Shown here piece by piece: positions 33,440-45,347 of a DNA stretch of 64,000 bases. The number at the start of each line of letters is the position of its first letter. Position 1 is the first letter of the stretch. Both the position numbers and the translations under genes were made by a program. The notes below the pieces were generated by a model that was given only the letters and a program-made list of their open reading frames with translations, was not told the origin of the DNA and ran no database searches. The stretch is from Trissonchulus latispiculum (lineage: Eukaryota; Nematoda; Enoplea; Enoplida; Ironidae). The DNA lies in contig JASAND010030626.1 in assembly GCA_030248195.1 (NCBI GenBank), positions 1 through 64,000 on the forward strand, given 5' to 3'.

Positions 33440-34570
33440 AGCAATATCAAAATGCTCTTCTGCGTATTAGACCACTCTACCATCTTGGCAGGACAATCTT
33501 GCTATGTAATATTGCTATATATGAATAGTTCGAACAAAAATATACATAACTAACCTCTCAGCTCATGGAAAGTTTACCTTATGTTTTACGGCTAGGAATA
33601 CAACAGTGCCGCTCTACCCTATTTTAGGATCAAGCAAGTACTTTCGGTAGGACAAAAACGTTGTCACTACTAATATTTTGGTCAGGATGATCTATCGGCT
33701 AGTTGCACAGAAATAGATAAAAATCTAGCTCAAACAGTGTGTCTCAGATTCTGATTAGGGAGAGACTATGAACGGCTTTGCCCAGCGTGTTCAGGAAGAC
33801 CTACCTTTTGCCATATGAATAGCTTACATATCAAGGTAAAATAGTCCGCAGTGGGCATTAGTATATTTAACATACATCGATCCTGGCAGATCGCCAAAGT
33901 GCGAATTTGGGTGCTCAAAATGGATTTACGACTTAACCAATTTAAAAATTTCTTACCACAAATGTTACTATTACTAGTACTAAATATTAAAAGTATTTCG
34001 GCTTTTGAGCGGTGCTTTCTTCTTCAGCAATAACAGGTCAAAGTTTGATATTCGAAAAAACAAGCTGCGAGCTGACCGTGCGTGTTTTCGATCTAATAAG
34101 ATTGGCTGCCCTGCTGACTGACAGTGCTTGACCCCGTTATTAGGCTCTAATAGGAGCAAACAGTGTCTAAGTTTTGAGGGTTTTGGTTTTCCGGTTTGTG
34201 TGCTAGCTCAGTTTTAGTTAAGAATTAACCTATATTTTTAGGCTTGAAAAGTTGGGTAAGCGCAGTGAAAATTTGGTAGATTTTTTAATTTGTGTTATAA
34301 AGAAAGTTGACAGTAACGTAAAACTAACATATAGACTAGTGCACCTCAAGTTATTAATAAAACGTTAAAACTCAAGTTTGTTACTAGTACACAAGAGCTA
34401 GACGCCGTAGTGCTAGTACTACTACTAAAAATTTTTAGTATTCTACAAAAAAGACTATCGGTATAAGTATGAGTATCTGAATTCAAGCCGCCTTAAGCTC
34501 CGTAGCAGTCATGTATGCGTTTAGGGGGGGGCTGCGAATTTCCCTAAAAGTTCGACGTTGGAAAAGCTAG
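33440..34570. other. no gene recognised
   Basis: AT-rich non-coding sequence without recognised repeats. Confidence 0.4.
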
Positions 34571-34930
34571 CTAGTCTTTTGCCACATAGTTAATATTAGG
34601 TTTGATGCAGAACAGTTTAAAGTTTGAAAGAATTCTAACTAGGGTAGCGTCCTGTAGAGCGTTCACAGTGTTATTGTCGGTCCAAAACTTAACATGCCAC
34701 GCATACAAACTTGTTGAACCCTGAACACTATGTGCAAGGTACGGCGCCCAAACTTTACAGGTATAGTTCTCAGATGTAGTGCTTTGATACCACGTAAATT
34801 TATCTCTAGACAAAATGCATGCTTTCTGTGCGATAAAATCAAAACGAGAAAGGTCAACTAGTTTTATGAACTGCGGGTAACGAAATGATCCCAAATTTTG
34901 TCCAGTCAATGCACTAAATTTCTGTATCAA
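34571..34930 (-). pseudogene. possible tyrosine-recombinase retroelement fragment (RNase H region)
   Basis: A 119-codon minus-strand frame contains FKFTWYQST-like words, WHVKFWTDNNTVNALQ, then VRILSNFKLFCIKPN. A W-x-x-K-F-W/F-T-D-N-x-x-V pattern is found in the RNase H part of DIRS/Ngaro-type elements, where the Asp is catalytic. The usual WSSTWREL and Pro-Arg-x-x-Asn motifs are missing or altered. A tyrosine recombinase relic is present elsewhere in the window (56.4 kb), so such elements exist in this genome. This is a tentative call. Confidence 0.3.
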
Positions 34931-35145
34931 ATTGAAGATTACGTGATTTCGTTATTCTTTGCATTCACAGTGCTAGAATGTGTTCGCGCTGTTATAGCTG
35001 TTATTTGGTGACATTTCGAAGATGTGAGTCAATTGCTCTACAGCATCGTCTGAAATTTTGCACGTTACAAGCCAATCTAAACTGAACTAGAATGACAGCT
35101 ACCAAAGGTGTGAACGGTTAAAATTATGACTGAAAGATGAGAACA

Positions 35146-35225
35146 AACGTGTCCAGGGTGGCGATCGAACCCCGGATAGGGTAATTTGCAATCAAGAACT
35201 CTAACCACTCAACAAAGAACGAAAC
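35146..35225 (-). repeat. tRNA-derived SINE head
   Basis: On the minus strand, TTGAGTGGTTAGAGTTCTTG resembles box A plus anticodon arm, and CCGGGGTTCGATCGCC is a clear box B. The acceptor stem is not paired, so it is a pseudogene or SINE head rather than an active tRNA. Confidence 0.5.
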
Positions 35226-35587
35226 GAGGCTGGCTAATTATACTAAGCTCATCCTTTTGGTGTTGACGTGAATTTCTGATATTTAATATATACTATTTGC
35301 AAATTGAAGGTTTCAGGAATTGGAATTGTTTGCCCTAAGCGTATTAAGGTGTCTGTCTCAAGTGACGCTGCCACTTTCTGCCACCCTTTCAGATGAGCTG
35401 TCTAATGAGAGGTATGGGATTTTAATAACATTCTGGTAGTATAATGTTTGTTTTTCGACCCCCACTCCGGGAGGGAATGACCTTGAAAGCTTAAAGTCCC
35501 TTAGGTTTGTTTTTGAATGTTTTCTGTTGTTAATACCATCTGTACCCCGGGTTTTGAGTTCGAAAGTTTTCTTCACATTTTTAAGAA

Positions 35588-35725
35588 GACCATCTGTCGT
35601 CCCTGGGGGGCTCTTCGGGCTGAGAATCCGGAGATAAGCACCGGCACCCTATAACCTTCTATAGGTTGGAGTTCTCTCTCCAGGGGTCACTTTACCTTTA
35701 CCTTACCTTTACCTGGGGGGCTCCA
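35588..35725 (+). repeat. dispersed repeat with TTTACC tail, copy 1
   Basis: It begins with ACCATCTGTCGTCCC and ends with CTCCAGGGGTCACTTTACCTTTACCTTACC. The tail (CTCT-AGGGGTC-CTTTACCTTTACCTT) recurs at about 61055-61090. A simple-sequence 3' tail suggests a LINE or SINE end. Confidence 0.5.
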
Positions 35726-37039
35726 TCTTTTTCATTTTTCTTTCTTTCAATCGATTAGGTAATAGAGGGTTAGGTAAGGCATTTCAAAAAAGATGTACAG
35801 TCGTATAAGTTATCACTACTTTCCTTTCAGTCCCTCTGAGTTCTTCCCTCGGGACTTGGGACCCGGCGTCGGCCTATTAGCATTATTGTTTATATTTTGG
35901 GTTTGTTTTTGTTTTGCAATTTTTTATATTCTGATTTTTTGATTTTTTTTTAAATTTACAAACGTTAAAGGATAACCAAAGATAGGAGCAAATGCTATTG
36001 TTGGAGCACAAGCAGCTTTCTTGGCAGCTTCGTAAGATCTTTACCAAACAAGTGCCCCACTCTAAAACCATTAGCAGTTAGTACCACATAATTCCAGTAG
36101 TACCTGTCGGCCATTTTTGTGTTTATCTATCCTTCGTAGTGATGAAACAGTTCCTGTTGCTATGCGCCTTGTCCTTTTATTGACTATTTGTAGCTTTTCG
36201 TAGTTTTAACCTAGTAGAAAACCTTCAAGGGTCTTCATATTGCTCTTGTGATCATCATATTCTACCTCAGAAGGACACATTGGGCAAGCTTATCAAATTC
36301 TAAGATATAATACAAAAGTCATGAAATATGTGACCACACCCAAGTTTGCGGAATGCTCGCTTATTGTCGACATCTTGCAAATAGATTAGACAATTTGTCG
36401 TTGGCTTTATAAAACAAAACTTTTGGTGTTCCGGCGATTCAGTTCCGAACTAGATTACCGGAAGATCAGTCGATAAGTGTGAACAGCAAAGTGCCATCCT
36501 TACCTTTCCATGCCTTATGTAACAAAAACAACAGAAGTATATTGGTCCAATAAGTGGGAATGAAGCCTCTATATTTTCATGAAAGTGACTGCTGACTAAT
36601 TTTTCTAGGATCGTGTGGCAAAGTATGCAGCGAGGAATAGCTGAAAATGGTACAATTGTCGATTCCATAATTAAAGTATCTTTTTACTGTACTCAATTCA
36701 GTTCTATATCGCAACAAATTATACGATTTTATTGATTCAATCTTATATATATTTATTGATTTTGTCACATGGACTTCTGTCCCTTTAAAAATGGGTATAA
36801 CACTCTGGTAACGTTTGAGACTTCATTTCTGGAATCCACACTGCCCTATCGAATTAGAGTATCATAGCATTATTCCTCGCTACATATCATCCCTGCATTT
36901 TCTTTATCTCTACATTCTACATTTTCCCATGATTGATTTGCAAGTGCCATTTTTCATCTGCACTAAAACCTTGGTCCAGGTTATGCAACATGCAGATAGT
37001 TACAAAATTAATTCACTTTTAGAAAGAAGAAGATCTGGG
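35726..37039. other. no gene recognised
   Basis: AT-rich non-coding sequence with no supported feature. Confidence 0.4.
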
Positions 37040-38185
37040 TTAATGGGGGGGGGCGACTAAACTTTTGCCCCAACTTTTTTGGATCGTCTTCATTTTTTGC
37101 ATGAATATAGGACATGTGCGTGGTAAAAAATACTTGGTCCTTCGTTCTTAGCTGGTCCTCAGGAGCTCGCTAGGCACCCGAGAACTGGTCCGAACCCCCG
37201 CTTTTCGTGACACCCACTATAAATGCAATAAAATTTCTCCCTACTGTATGGATCAATGACAACATCTACGCTTTGCCACAATGAGAGAAAACTTATCGGG
37301 TAACATACACATGGCATTAGCTTTGCTGTAACCCGAACGGTCAGAGAGCAATGCTATCCTAAACTTGAAGAATCGTCAAAAATTTAAAAAATTTTGGTCG
37401 CCGAATCAAAAAATTTAAATCCGGTGCAACCCCGGAAGCTGACATTTGGTGCTCACATACAACCCATGGGTCTACAAAATTTTGCCAAATATGAAGGAAT
37501 TCTACCCAGGCATTATGGTTTTATTCCACTTGAAAAATGAAAAAAGTGGCAAAAACCGGCAAAAACCGACAAAAAGCGAATTTCTGAAGATTGTCCAATA
37601 TGCACAATATTCATATCAATCGATAGCTTTTACGATTCTGAGCAACTTTTCTTCTTCTGAGCTATTTGAAACTGACCAAAATTTTCATGTTTCAAGTGGA
37701 ATAAAACTACAGTGGCTTTGCAGAATTCCTTCATATTTGGCACAATTTTGCAGACCTATGGGGCATATGTTCGCACCAAATTTCAGCTTCCGGGGTTGCA
37801 CCGAATTTAAATTTTTTGATTCGGAGGCCAAAATTCTCCAAATTTTTGACGATTCTTCAAGTTTAGGATAGTATTACTCTCTAACCATTAGGGTTACAGC
37901 ACAGCTAATGTCATGTGTATATTGCCCAACATGTCTTCTCTCATTGCGCCAAAGTGTAGATGTTTTTTCATTGAACCAAACAGCAACAAAAAATTTTTCA
38001 GTATTTATAGTGGGTGTCACGAAAAGTGGGGGGTTCTCGTGTGCCTGGCGTGCTACTGAGAGCCAACCAAGAACCAACGACCCAGTATTTTTTGACCACG
38101 CAAATGGTGTATATGCATGCAAAAAAATGAAACCGATCCAAGAAATTTGGGGCACCCCCATTTTAGTCGCCCCCTCCCCCCTTAA
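37040..38185. mobile_element. TTAA-flanked hairpin element, arms about 500 bp
   Basis: TTAA (37040) then TGGGGGGGGGCGACTAAA is mirrored by TTTAGTCGCCCCCTCCCCCC and TTAA (38182-38185). Inner pairing continues: TTTTCGTGACACCCACTATA on the left against TATAGTGGGTGTCACGAAAA on the right, and CAAAAAATTTAAAT against ATTTAAATTTTTTG. Pairing runs to a short centre near 37560-37660. Arms differ at many positions. Nothing inside looks coding, so it is a non-autonomous foldback element. Confidence 0.82.
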
Positions 38186-39300
38186 GTAAAGTTAAGTTTC
38201 ACGAGTTGTTTAAAAGATGAAAAATTTTATTTCAAATGTATAGTGGTCATCAATTGCCCATCTGTACTGAGCCGTCTAAGATTGCTTTAAAACATTTGTC
38301 GTGTCGTTATTTATGAATTGGGGCTGAGACGTTGCATCAGGTATTTGAATCTACAGTGATTATTAATGGTCCGTCTGTACTGAGCAGTGCAAGGTTGCTT
38401 CAAAACATTTTGTCGTTCATTAATGATTTGGGGGTGCAACTTGTTTTCGATTTTGGATTTGCTGGCTAGCCAGCTGCCATATACTCTTTAAAATGCGTTG
38501 TTTCTCATTTTCGCCCCAAGTTTCATGAGAAAGGAAAACTGAATCGCGAGTTGAAATTGAAATCAATTATTAATTTTTATCGCTGCTAGTGCAGTAATAA
38601 ATATTGCAGAGATCTATCAGATTATCAACTGTTGTGATGACATATATGTACAATATTGATTTATTACTCTTTATTCCAGCGCAAATTTCAGTGATGTGGT
38701 GCTGCTGCAATTTGATGGATTCAGAGTGGTACAGATGGTGACAAAAAGCTAAGGTATAAGTTCTTAAGAAACTAGTAAGACATGACAAGACATAAATTAG
38801 TGTCTTACTTTATATTTAATATTACTTCATTTCACCAATCAGTAAAGACTAATTACATATACATCGAAATTATTAACGGTGAGCTTTTATGTACGTAGAC
38901 GTTTATCAATTTGCGTAAACGTTGCTTTTGAAATTTGCGTAAACATTGAATCCCATTAAAAACCAGTGCCTGCGGCTAAATAATTTGTAATATCAAGAAA
39001 GTACAATTTGGCGGTAGAGAGGGCCATGTAGTTATTATTTTTCTTGACTACATACTTAGTTTCTTGACAACTAAGGAGTAGATTTTTGATTAGACAAGAC
39101 TTTATAAGATTCATGTCAAACTTGGAACTTCTTTTAGCCGTTCTAGTTTATATGTACTTATAGCGCTCTTATAGAAAATCTTTGCTGCAGGAGTCCAACT
39201 GACGGGGCCCCCCATTTTTCAAGCTTTTAAACGTTTTGATATTTTATGAGGATACTTTGACGATTGTGATGTAAGGTGACGTTAGCGTTAGCAATCCATC
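38186..39300. other. no gene recognised
   Basis: Non-coding; loose direct similarity between about 38246-38300 and 38365-38420 (GTCTGTACTGAGC, GATTGCTT/GGTTGCTT, AAAACATTTGTCGT). Confidence 0.4.
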
Positions 39301-39321
39301 ATATTTGACAAGTGGCCCTAT

Positions 39322-39410
39322 GGGACGACAGATGGTAGAAGGATCTAGAGGTCCCAAGACTGAAAAATAAAATTCCGAGAAGCACTTTAGGGACGACAGA
39401 TGGTAAACGC
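39322..39410 (+). repeat. GGGACGACAGATGGTA repeat pair
   Basis: GGGACGACAGATGGTA occurs at about 39323 and 39391, each followed by a TAGA word and CCCAAG. The inverse, ACCATCTGTCGTCCC, is at about 35589. These may be ends of one repeat family. Confidence 0.5.
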
Positions 39411-40262
39411 ACTAGATCTTCCCAAGGGATAACATGTGGTAAGTGTGCAAAATGTCCCGGGAGATTTCTTAGCGTTGTTAGAGACAGCAGGAAGAAAGGC
39501 CCAATGCATTTTCGTAAATATCTTTAGATTAAACAGTAAACAGTCTACATAGACTGTGCATGCTTAACACAAGTCTTCAATAGTTTTATTCCTAACACAG
39601 CTATCCTCTTATTTTCTGCTTGTGTTATCTTTAGATCTAAATCTATTAAAGACAAAATGCAGTCAATATCTCTCATCTATTCTGTCTCGCTTCTATTCGA
39701 AGCAAACATAGCAAAACAACAAACAATAACAAAAACAAATCTGAAGTAGGCGTATACTTTTAGTCCCTTTTGCTTCTGCTTCAAAGCTTCCTTCCTTTCA
39801 GCATCCTACCTTTTGATTGGCTCTGAAAAAAGAAACATTAAGAATGTCAATGGGTCTACACTTCAGAGTGATTCCAAGTTTAGTTGAGTATTATCCTTAA
39901 TTTAGTATCTCTTCCGAATTTGAATTATAGTAGATTCTATTCAGATGTAAAGGAACTGCTACTCTGCGTCAGCGATGTTGCATATCTAATGTTGCAAGGT
40001 TCGATTCCCAAATAACACACCACTATATTATTTTTTACGGGTAAAACTACACTAAGAATTTGAAAAATTAGGAAGTAGTTATCGGGATCCGTCAAAAAAC
40101 AGCTTCAAAAGCTTTCAAAAACTTTCAAACTTCCGTTTCAAAAACTAATTATTCCTGTCCACTTGGAACAACATTAATACCAGTTCAAGTATAGTTCAGT
40201 TATGGTTGTATGTCCAATCAAAGGCGTGGTTTCGAATTCAAACTTATGCTTTTTTTCGATTG

Positions 40263-40334
40263 TGAGGGACTAGCTCAATCGGTAGAGCATCGGTCTTGTT
40301 AACCGAAGGTTGTGGGTTCGATTCCAGCCTCAGA
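40263..40334 (+). repeat. tRNA-Lys-like SINE head
   Basis: TAGCTCAATCGGTAGAGCA is a textbook box A and GGTTCGATTCC a box B. The anticodon stem TCGGT/ACCGA pairs, but position 37 is T and the acceptor and T stems do not pair fully. ATTCTTTCGCTGTGGCGAC follows, suggesting a SINE body. Confidence 0.5.
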
Positions 40335-40360
40335 GCCGAATTCTTTCGCTGTGGCGACAA

Positions 40361-40389
40361 CTTTCTTTCTTTCTTTCTTTCTTTCTTTC
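40361..40389 (+). repeat. CTTT microsatellite
   Basis: About seven uninterrupted CTTT units directly after the SINE-like sequence. Confidence 0.9.
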
Positions 40390-40408
40390 ATTCATCTATT
40401 AACTTGTA

Positions 40409-40654
40409 TCATTGTACTAACCTTTTCAGGCAAACCGGCTTCCCCAGCTTGTCCATTCTATTCGTATGGTTGCATGAGCGACACCTCTTTCCAATTTTTG
40501 GCGGTTTCTTGAGGAATTGCGTTCCTCCTATTTTGCCCAAAACTGTTGTAGCAGTCTGAATGGCCTTATCGGTGAGTCCACGTAACCGCTCCTTGGGCAT
40601 TGGCGGAGCTTCTCCAACTGACTTCTCCTTGGACTTCGGTAGCCAATTTCGCAT
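40409..40654 (-). CDS. Cys-rich exon, possibly a piggyBac-like transposase C-terminus
   Basis: This minus-strand exon reads MRNWLPKSKEKSVGEAPPMP, a helical stretch, then KRCRSCNHTNRMDKLGKP and VCLKR up to a donor-like AAAAG|GTTAGT. The C-x-x-C ... HTNR ... C pattern recurs in the palindrome exon at 41912-42121 (CCSKVGHTNRTQKDGTFMC). A Cys-rich tail with such spacing is known at the C-terminus of piggyBac transposases. The DDE domain is not visible, so the identity is tentative; a zinc-binding host protein is also possible. Confidence 0.35.
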   Translation of the reverse strand: MRNWLPKSKEKSVGEAPPMPKERLRGLTDKAIQTATTVLGKIGGTQFLKKPPKIGKRCRSCNHTNRMDKLGKPVCLKRLVQ

Positions 40655-41396
40655 CTTCGGATGTTTCAGATGTTGTAGAACTAACCATCTCTCAAAGAAA
40701 GAAATAAAATTATTTGATTACTGGAATATATAGTACTAGTACTCTTGTCAAAGTTTTAATATATCATGCAGACGCCAACACGTGTAAAATTTGACACTGC
40801 CAAGCCTGAAAGCACAGACCTCATTATATGCGGAGTCAAATGAAGATTACTTCACCAAATGTAGAGGATGACCACTGATTTTTTAACTAATAAAGGTCCT
40901 TTTATAGGACATTATGATCTACGATTAATACAGTTTATTTAGCTTTGAAAACGGTACCATTTCTTATTACTTAAAACAGTATTGGATTATATTACTCTAT
41001 TGTTAGTTCATTACGCTTTATTAAATTAGTCACTTTCTTTCTAATAATAGGCACAAACCTGGCAACAAATTATCTGTCACAAGCCAGACTTGCTATAGGT
41101 TCCTGCGGCAAAGCTAGTGTATTTAAACCACACTTCACTGCTGTACCGCACAACTCACTAACCAACGCCCTGTGTTGACTTTGTTGAGTGCCCATTTCCA
41201 TGTTTACTACAAAAAATAACTAACCAAATTATTTCTATTTCTTGTTTGTGTTACAAAGTTTGTGTATGCCAAAAGTCTTTCAATTTGTTTTGTCCGATCT
41301 TGGATTAATTACAAATCCTAATAGTTAGTTGATATCTCATCTGAAATATGAACATGTAATCTGAACAACGCATGAGGGTGTCATATACAACAATCG

Positions 41397-41528
41397 GGTG
41401 GACTTACCTGGTGATTTCATATACAAGGATACCCAGTTTGAGTAAGGAGATTGTCCACAAAGAGTGAGTCCATGGCTGTTTGTAACCTTGAGATCCTGAA
41501 GTACCATCATCATGTTGGTGGTCGACAC
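41397..41528 (-). CDS. palindrome 1 exon 3, left copy, intact donor
   Basis: On the minus strand, STTNMMMVLQDLKVTNSHGL and TLCGQSPYSNWVSLYMKSPG end at a consensus donor ACCAG|GTAAGT. The frame is open throughout. I do not recognise the family. The mirrored copy at 45355-45474 keeps the same protein but has a damaged donor. Confidence 0.4.
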
Positions 41529-41911
41529 TAAAACTGAAAAGGGTGGTTAACATATCAAACGTTAGAATAAACAATAAGAGACTGCATGATACGTTTTCCT
41601 AGCCAAAACCAGAGTAGGTACTCTATTACAGGGAGCTGTTGCATTAGGCAAATTATATTCAAAACTGAATCTAAACGGTCTCCATTCACAGATTCTTTCC
41701 TCATATTTCATTCTTCACACTTCCCATCCACGATTTTTAGGTTAAGGTGTAAGATAATTTATGTTGCACTATACGCTAGTAGCTTACCTAAATAGATAAT
41801 AAAAGGGGTATTACGGTTGGTACCATGACTTGTCTCCCAAAAAGCATAAATTTATAAGATTAAAAATATAAGATAATTCAATAGTAACTAGGTTACACGC
41901 ATATATTTACC

Positions 41912-42121
41912 TTGCGGCTTTCCTTCCCGGACACATAAATGTGCCATCCTTTTGCGTTCTGTTGGTATGGCCAACTTTGGAACAGCAGCCGAATTTCCTC
42001 TCAACTTTCTTATGTGGTGCCTTTGGCAAAAGCTCTTCTTTTCCAACGATCCTGAGAAGTCCGGCCTGGCTTCGGAGGCGGCGGGATCCAGTAAGGAGTA
42101 AGTTTGCTAGACGTCGGAGTT
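41912..42121 (-). CDS. palindrome 1 exon 2, left copy, Cys-rich
   Basis: After an acceptor (TTCATTTTTAG) the minus-strand frame is open for 70 codons: SHSELRRLANLLLTGS, then LPKAPHKKVERKFGCCSKVG, HTNRTQKDGTFMCPGRKAAR, ending at GCAAG|GTAAAT. The Cys/His pattern resembles the zinc-binding tail of piggyBac-type transposases. The copy in the right arm has several one- or two-base indels that break this frame. Confidence 0.4.
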
Positions 42122-42469
42122 CTGAGTGACTCTAAAAATGAAGCACTGATCTATTAATAATAATTATTATTAGTACCATTAAAAAGTTGATATTAAAATA
42201 AATTAGATCTAGATTTGTATATGACTTTGGGGGTAAAGTTGTTTAGAAAATTATTAAGCTACTTTACTTGTTCCTTGACCAAGTTTGAGGTGTTAACTAA
42301 TCAATTTTTTCAAGTTCTATACACTCGTATATATGATATGAGTTCACTTAGTTTGTATAGAACAAAAAATGTAATGTAATACTTAAGCTAATCAAACACT
42401 TTTGCAGAATACCCTGTCGTTGAAGGACATAGAAAAGGCGAAGTTCTGCGGTTGAAATAAATGTATTAG

Positions 42470-42840
42470 CAATATTTAAATTTAAAGTGGGGTGCACACA
42501 CTAAATTCACCACCATTTCTTCCCATATGAGCCTGGCTGTTACAGTCGAAGTCAGAAAGAGGCAATTGTGGCAATGCGGTTTCATTTTTCTTGCCACCAG
42601 CTGCACCAGGAATTTCCTCCTGGCCAACCAACTTCCCCTGACTGGGCTCACCCCTATTTCCAACTTTTACCATGGGACCGGACATTTATTCCTACCGAAT
42701 CAAGATAACTTGACCAGGTTTGCCCTGTCAGCTCTCCTCCTGCCGCATCAAATTTTCCTGACCGAGCTTACCCCTATCACCAACTTTCACCTCGACACAA
42801 GAGATTTCCTCCTACCGAACCAACTGGGAACCGGTTGACT
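42470..42840 (-). CDS. palindrome 1 exon 1 region, short repeats, left copy
   Basis: The DNA contains about four imperfect repeats of roughly 60 bp built on GTTCGGTAGGAGGAAAT and GATAGGGGTGAGCCCAGTC (read on the minus strand). The last part is open as KVGNRGEPSQGKLVGQEEIP through LSDFDCNSQAHMGRNGGEF, ending at a stop near 42482. Earlier repeats contain stops in that frame. Coding status is doubtful. Confidence 0.25.
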
Positions 42841-43238
42841 GCGCAAAACAAATTAGGCCCACCGTCCCTGCGTCACTTCGCCTCTGCTTTTCGCCCATCT
42901 CCAGAAGGCTGCTGTTCAACCCTTCAAATGTTGGCTTTGAGCTGACATCACATCTAAAATATTAAAAACTATTATATATATCCCATTGCACAAATGGCAA
43001 GCTTTATCATAACCATTGTTTAAAAATTGTCTAAAATATAAATACATTCCAATGAAACAGTGGGAGAACTTCTTTAGTAGGCTTCATTGAATACTACATC
43101 ATTCAAGAGGCTATGTATGACCAGACATGAGTACATTCAAAAGAGTCTATTTTTTGTTATATATCATGGTTCACAGCACCACACCTCACTGACCACCGAA
43201 GCTTTGGAAGTCTGAACACACTAACATATTAGGATGCA

Positions 43239-43571
43239 CATTACAGGGAGCTGTTGCATTAGGCAAATTATATTCAAAACTGAATCTAAACGGTCTCCAT
43301 TCACAGATTCTTTCCTCATATTTCATTCTTCACACTTCCCATCCACGATTTTTAGGTTAAGGTGTAAGATAATTTATGTTGCACTATACGCTAGTAGCTT
43401 ACCTAAATAGATAATAAAAGGGGTATTACGGTTGGTACCATGACTTGTCTCCCAAAAAGCATAAATTTATAAGATTAAAAATATAAGATAATTCAATAGT
43501 AACTAGGTTACACGCATATATTTACCTTGCGGCTTTCCTTCCCGGACACATAAATGTGCCATCCTTTTGCA
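43239..43571 (+). repeat. third copy of arm segment inside palindrome 1 spacer
   Basis: This stretch repeats 41625-41955 almost base for base in the same orientation (ATTACAGGGAGCTGTTGCAT at the start, TGTGCCATCCTTTTGC at the end). It occupies most of the 396-bp spacer between the arms and includes part of exon 2. Confidence 0.9.
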
Positions 43572-44745
43572 TGAAGTTTTTCTACCACACTTTTGTCACA
43601 TTGTTTCAAATTAAAGAACTCAAAACAATTGCAAGTAGTGCATCCTAATATGTTAGTGTGTTCAGACTTCCAAAGCTTCGGTGGTCAGTGAGGTGTGGTG
43701 CTGTGAACCATGATATATAACAAAAAATAGACTCTTTTGAATGTACTTTATGTCTGGTCATACATAGCCTCTTGAATGATGTAGTATTCAATGAAGCCTA
43801 CTAAAGAAGTTCTCCCACTGTTTCATTGGAATGTATTTATATTTTAGACAATTTTTAAACAATGGTTATGATAAAGCTTGCCATTTGTGCAATGGGATAT
43901 ATATAATAGTTTTTAATATTTTAGATGTGATGTCAGCTCAAAGCCAACATTTGAAGGGTTGAACAGCAGCCTTCTGGAGATGGGCGAAAAGCAGAGGCGA
44001 AGTGACGCAGGGACGGTGGGCCTAATTTGTTTTGCGCAGTCAACCGGTTCCCAGTTGGTTCGGTAGGGAGGAAATCTCTTGTGTCGGAGGTGAAAGTTGG
44101 TGATAGGGGTAAGCTCGGTCAGGAAAATTTGATGCGGCAGGAGGAGAGCTGACAGGGCAAACCTGGTCAAGTTATCTTGATTCGGTAGGAATAAATGTCC
44201 GGTCCCATGGTAAAGTTGGAAATAGGGGTGAGCCCAGTCGGGGGAAGTTGGTTGGCCAGGAGGAAATTCCTGGTGCAGCTGGTGGCAAGAAAAATGAAAC
44301 CGCATTGCGACAATTGCCTCTTTCTGACTTCGACTGTAACAGCCAGGCTCATATGGGAAGAAATGGTGGTGAATTTAGTGTGTGCACCCCACTTTAAATT
44401 TAAATATTGCTAATACATTTATTTCAACCGCAGAACTTCGCCTTTTCTATGTCCTTCAACGACAGGGTATTCTGCAAAAGTGTTTGATTAGCTTAAGTAT
44501 TACATTACATTTTTTGTTCTATACAAACTAAGTGAACTCATATCATATATACGAGTGTATAGAACTTGAAAAAATTGATTAGTTAACAACTCAAACTTGG
44601 TCAAGGAACAAGTAAAAGTGGCTTAATAATTTTCTAAACAACTTTACCCCCAAAGTCATATACAAATCTAGATCTAATTTATTTTAATATCAACTTTTTA
44701 ATGGTACTAATAATAATTATTATTAATAGATCAGTGCTTCATTTT

Positions 44746-44968
44746 TAGAGTCACTCAGAACTCCGACGTCTAGCAAACTTACTCCTTACTGGATCCCGCC
44801 GCCTCCAAAGCCAGGCCGGACTTCTCAGGATCGTTGGAAAAGAAGAGCTTTGCCAAAGGCACCACATAAGAAAGTTAGAGAAATTCGGCTGCTGTTCCAA
44901 AGTTGGCCATACCAACAGAACGCAAAGGATGGCACATTTATGTGTCCGGGAAGGAAAGCCCCAAGGGT
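44746..44968 (+). pseudogene. palindrome 1 exon 2, right copy, frameshifted
   Basis: Same exon as at 41912, but GAGCTTTTGCC is GAGCTTTGCC, GTTGAGAGGAAA is GTTAGAGAAA, and CGCAAAAGG is CGCAAAGG. The donor side is also changed (CCGCAAGGTAAAT to CCCCAAGGGTAAAT). Confidence 0.5.
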
Positions 44969-45347
44969 AAATATATGCGTGTAACCTAGTTACTATTGAA
45001 TTATCTTATATTTTTAATCTTATAAATTTATGCTTTTTGGGAGACAAGTCATGGTACCAACCGTAATACCCCTTTTATTATCTATTTAGGTAAGCTACTA
45101 GCGTATAGTGCAACATAAATTATCTTACACCTTAACCTAAAAATCGTGGATGGGAAGTGTGAAGAATGAAATATGAGGGAAAGAATCTGTGAATGGAGAC
45201 CGTTTAGATTCAGTTTTGAATATAATTTGCCTAATGCAACAGCTCCCTGTAATAGAGTACCTACTCTGGTTTTGGCTAGGAAAACGTATCATGCAGTCTC
45301 TTATTGTTTATTCTAACGTTTGATATGTTACAACCACCCTTTTCAGT

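Larger units (their letters stand above)
41368..43240 (+). repeat. palindrome 1, left arm
   Basis: This 1.9 kb arm is the inverse of 43637-45514. The two coordinates of paired bases add up to about 86,882 along its whole length, so there are only small indels. The start at 41368 (ACGCATGAGGG) pairs with the end at 45514 (CCCTCATGCGT). It carries three exon-like segments read on the minus strand. Confidence 0.92.

Noticed and set aside
40263..40334. Functional tRNA gene (Lys-, Asn- or Thr-like)
   Set aside because: Box A and B are good, but the acceptor and T stems do not pair and the anticodon loop is irregular.
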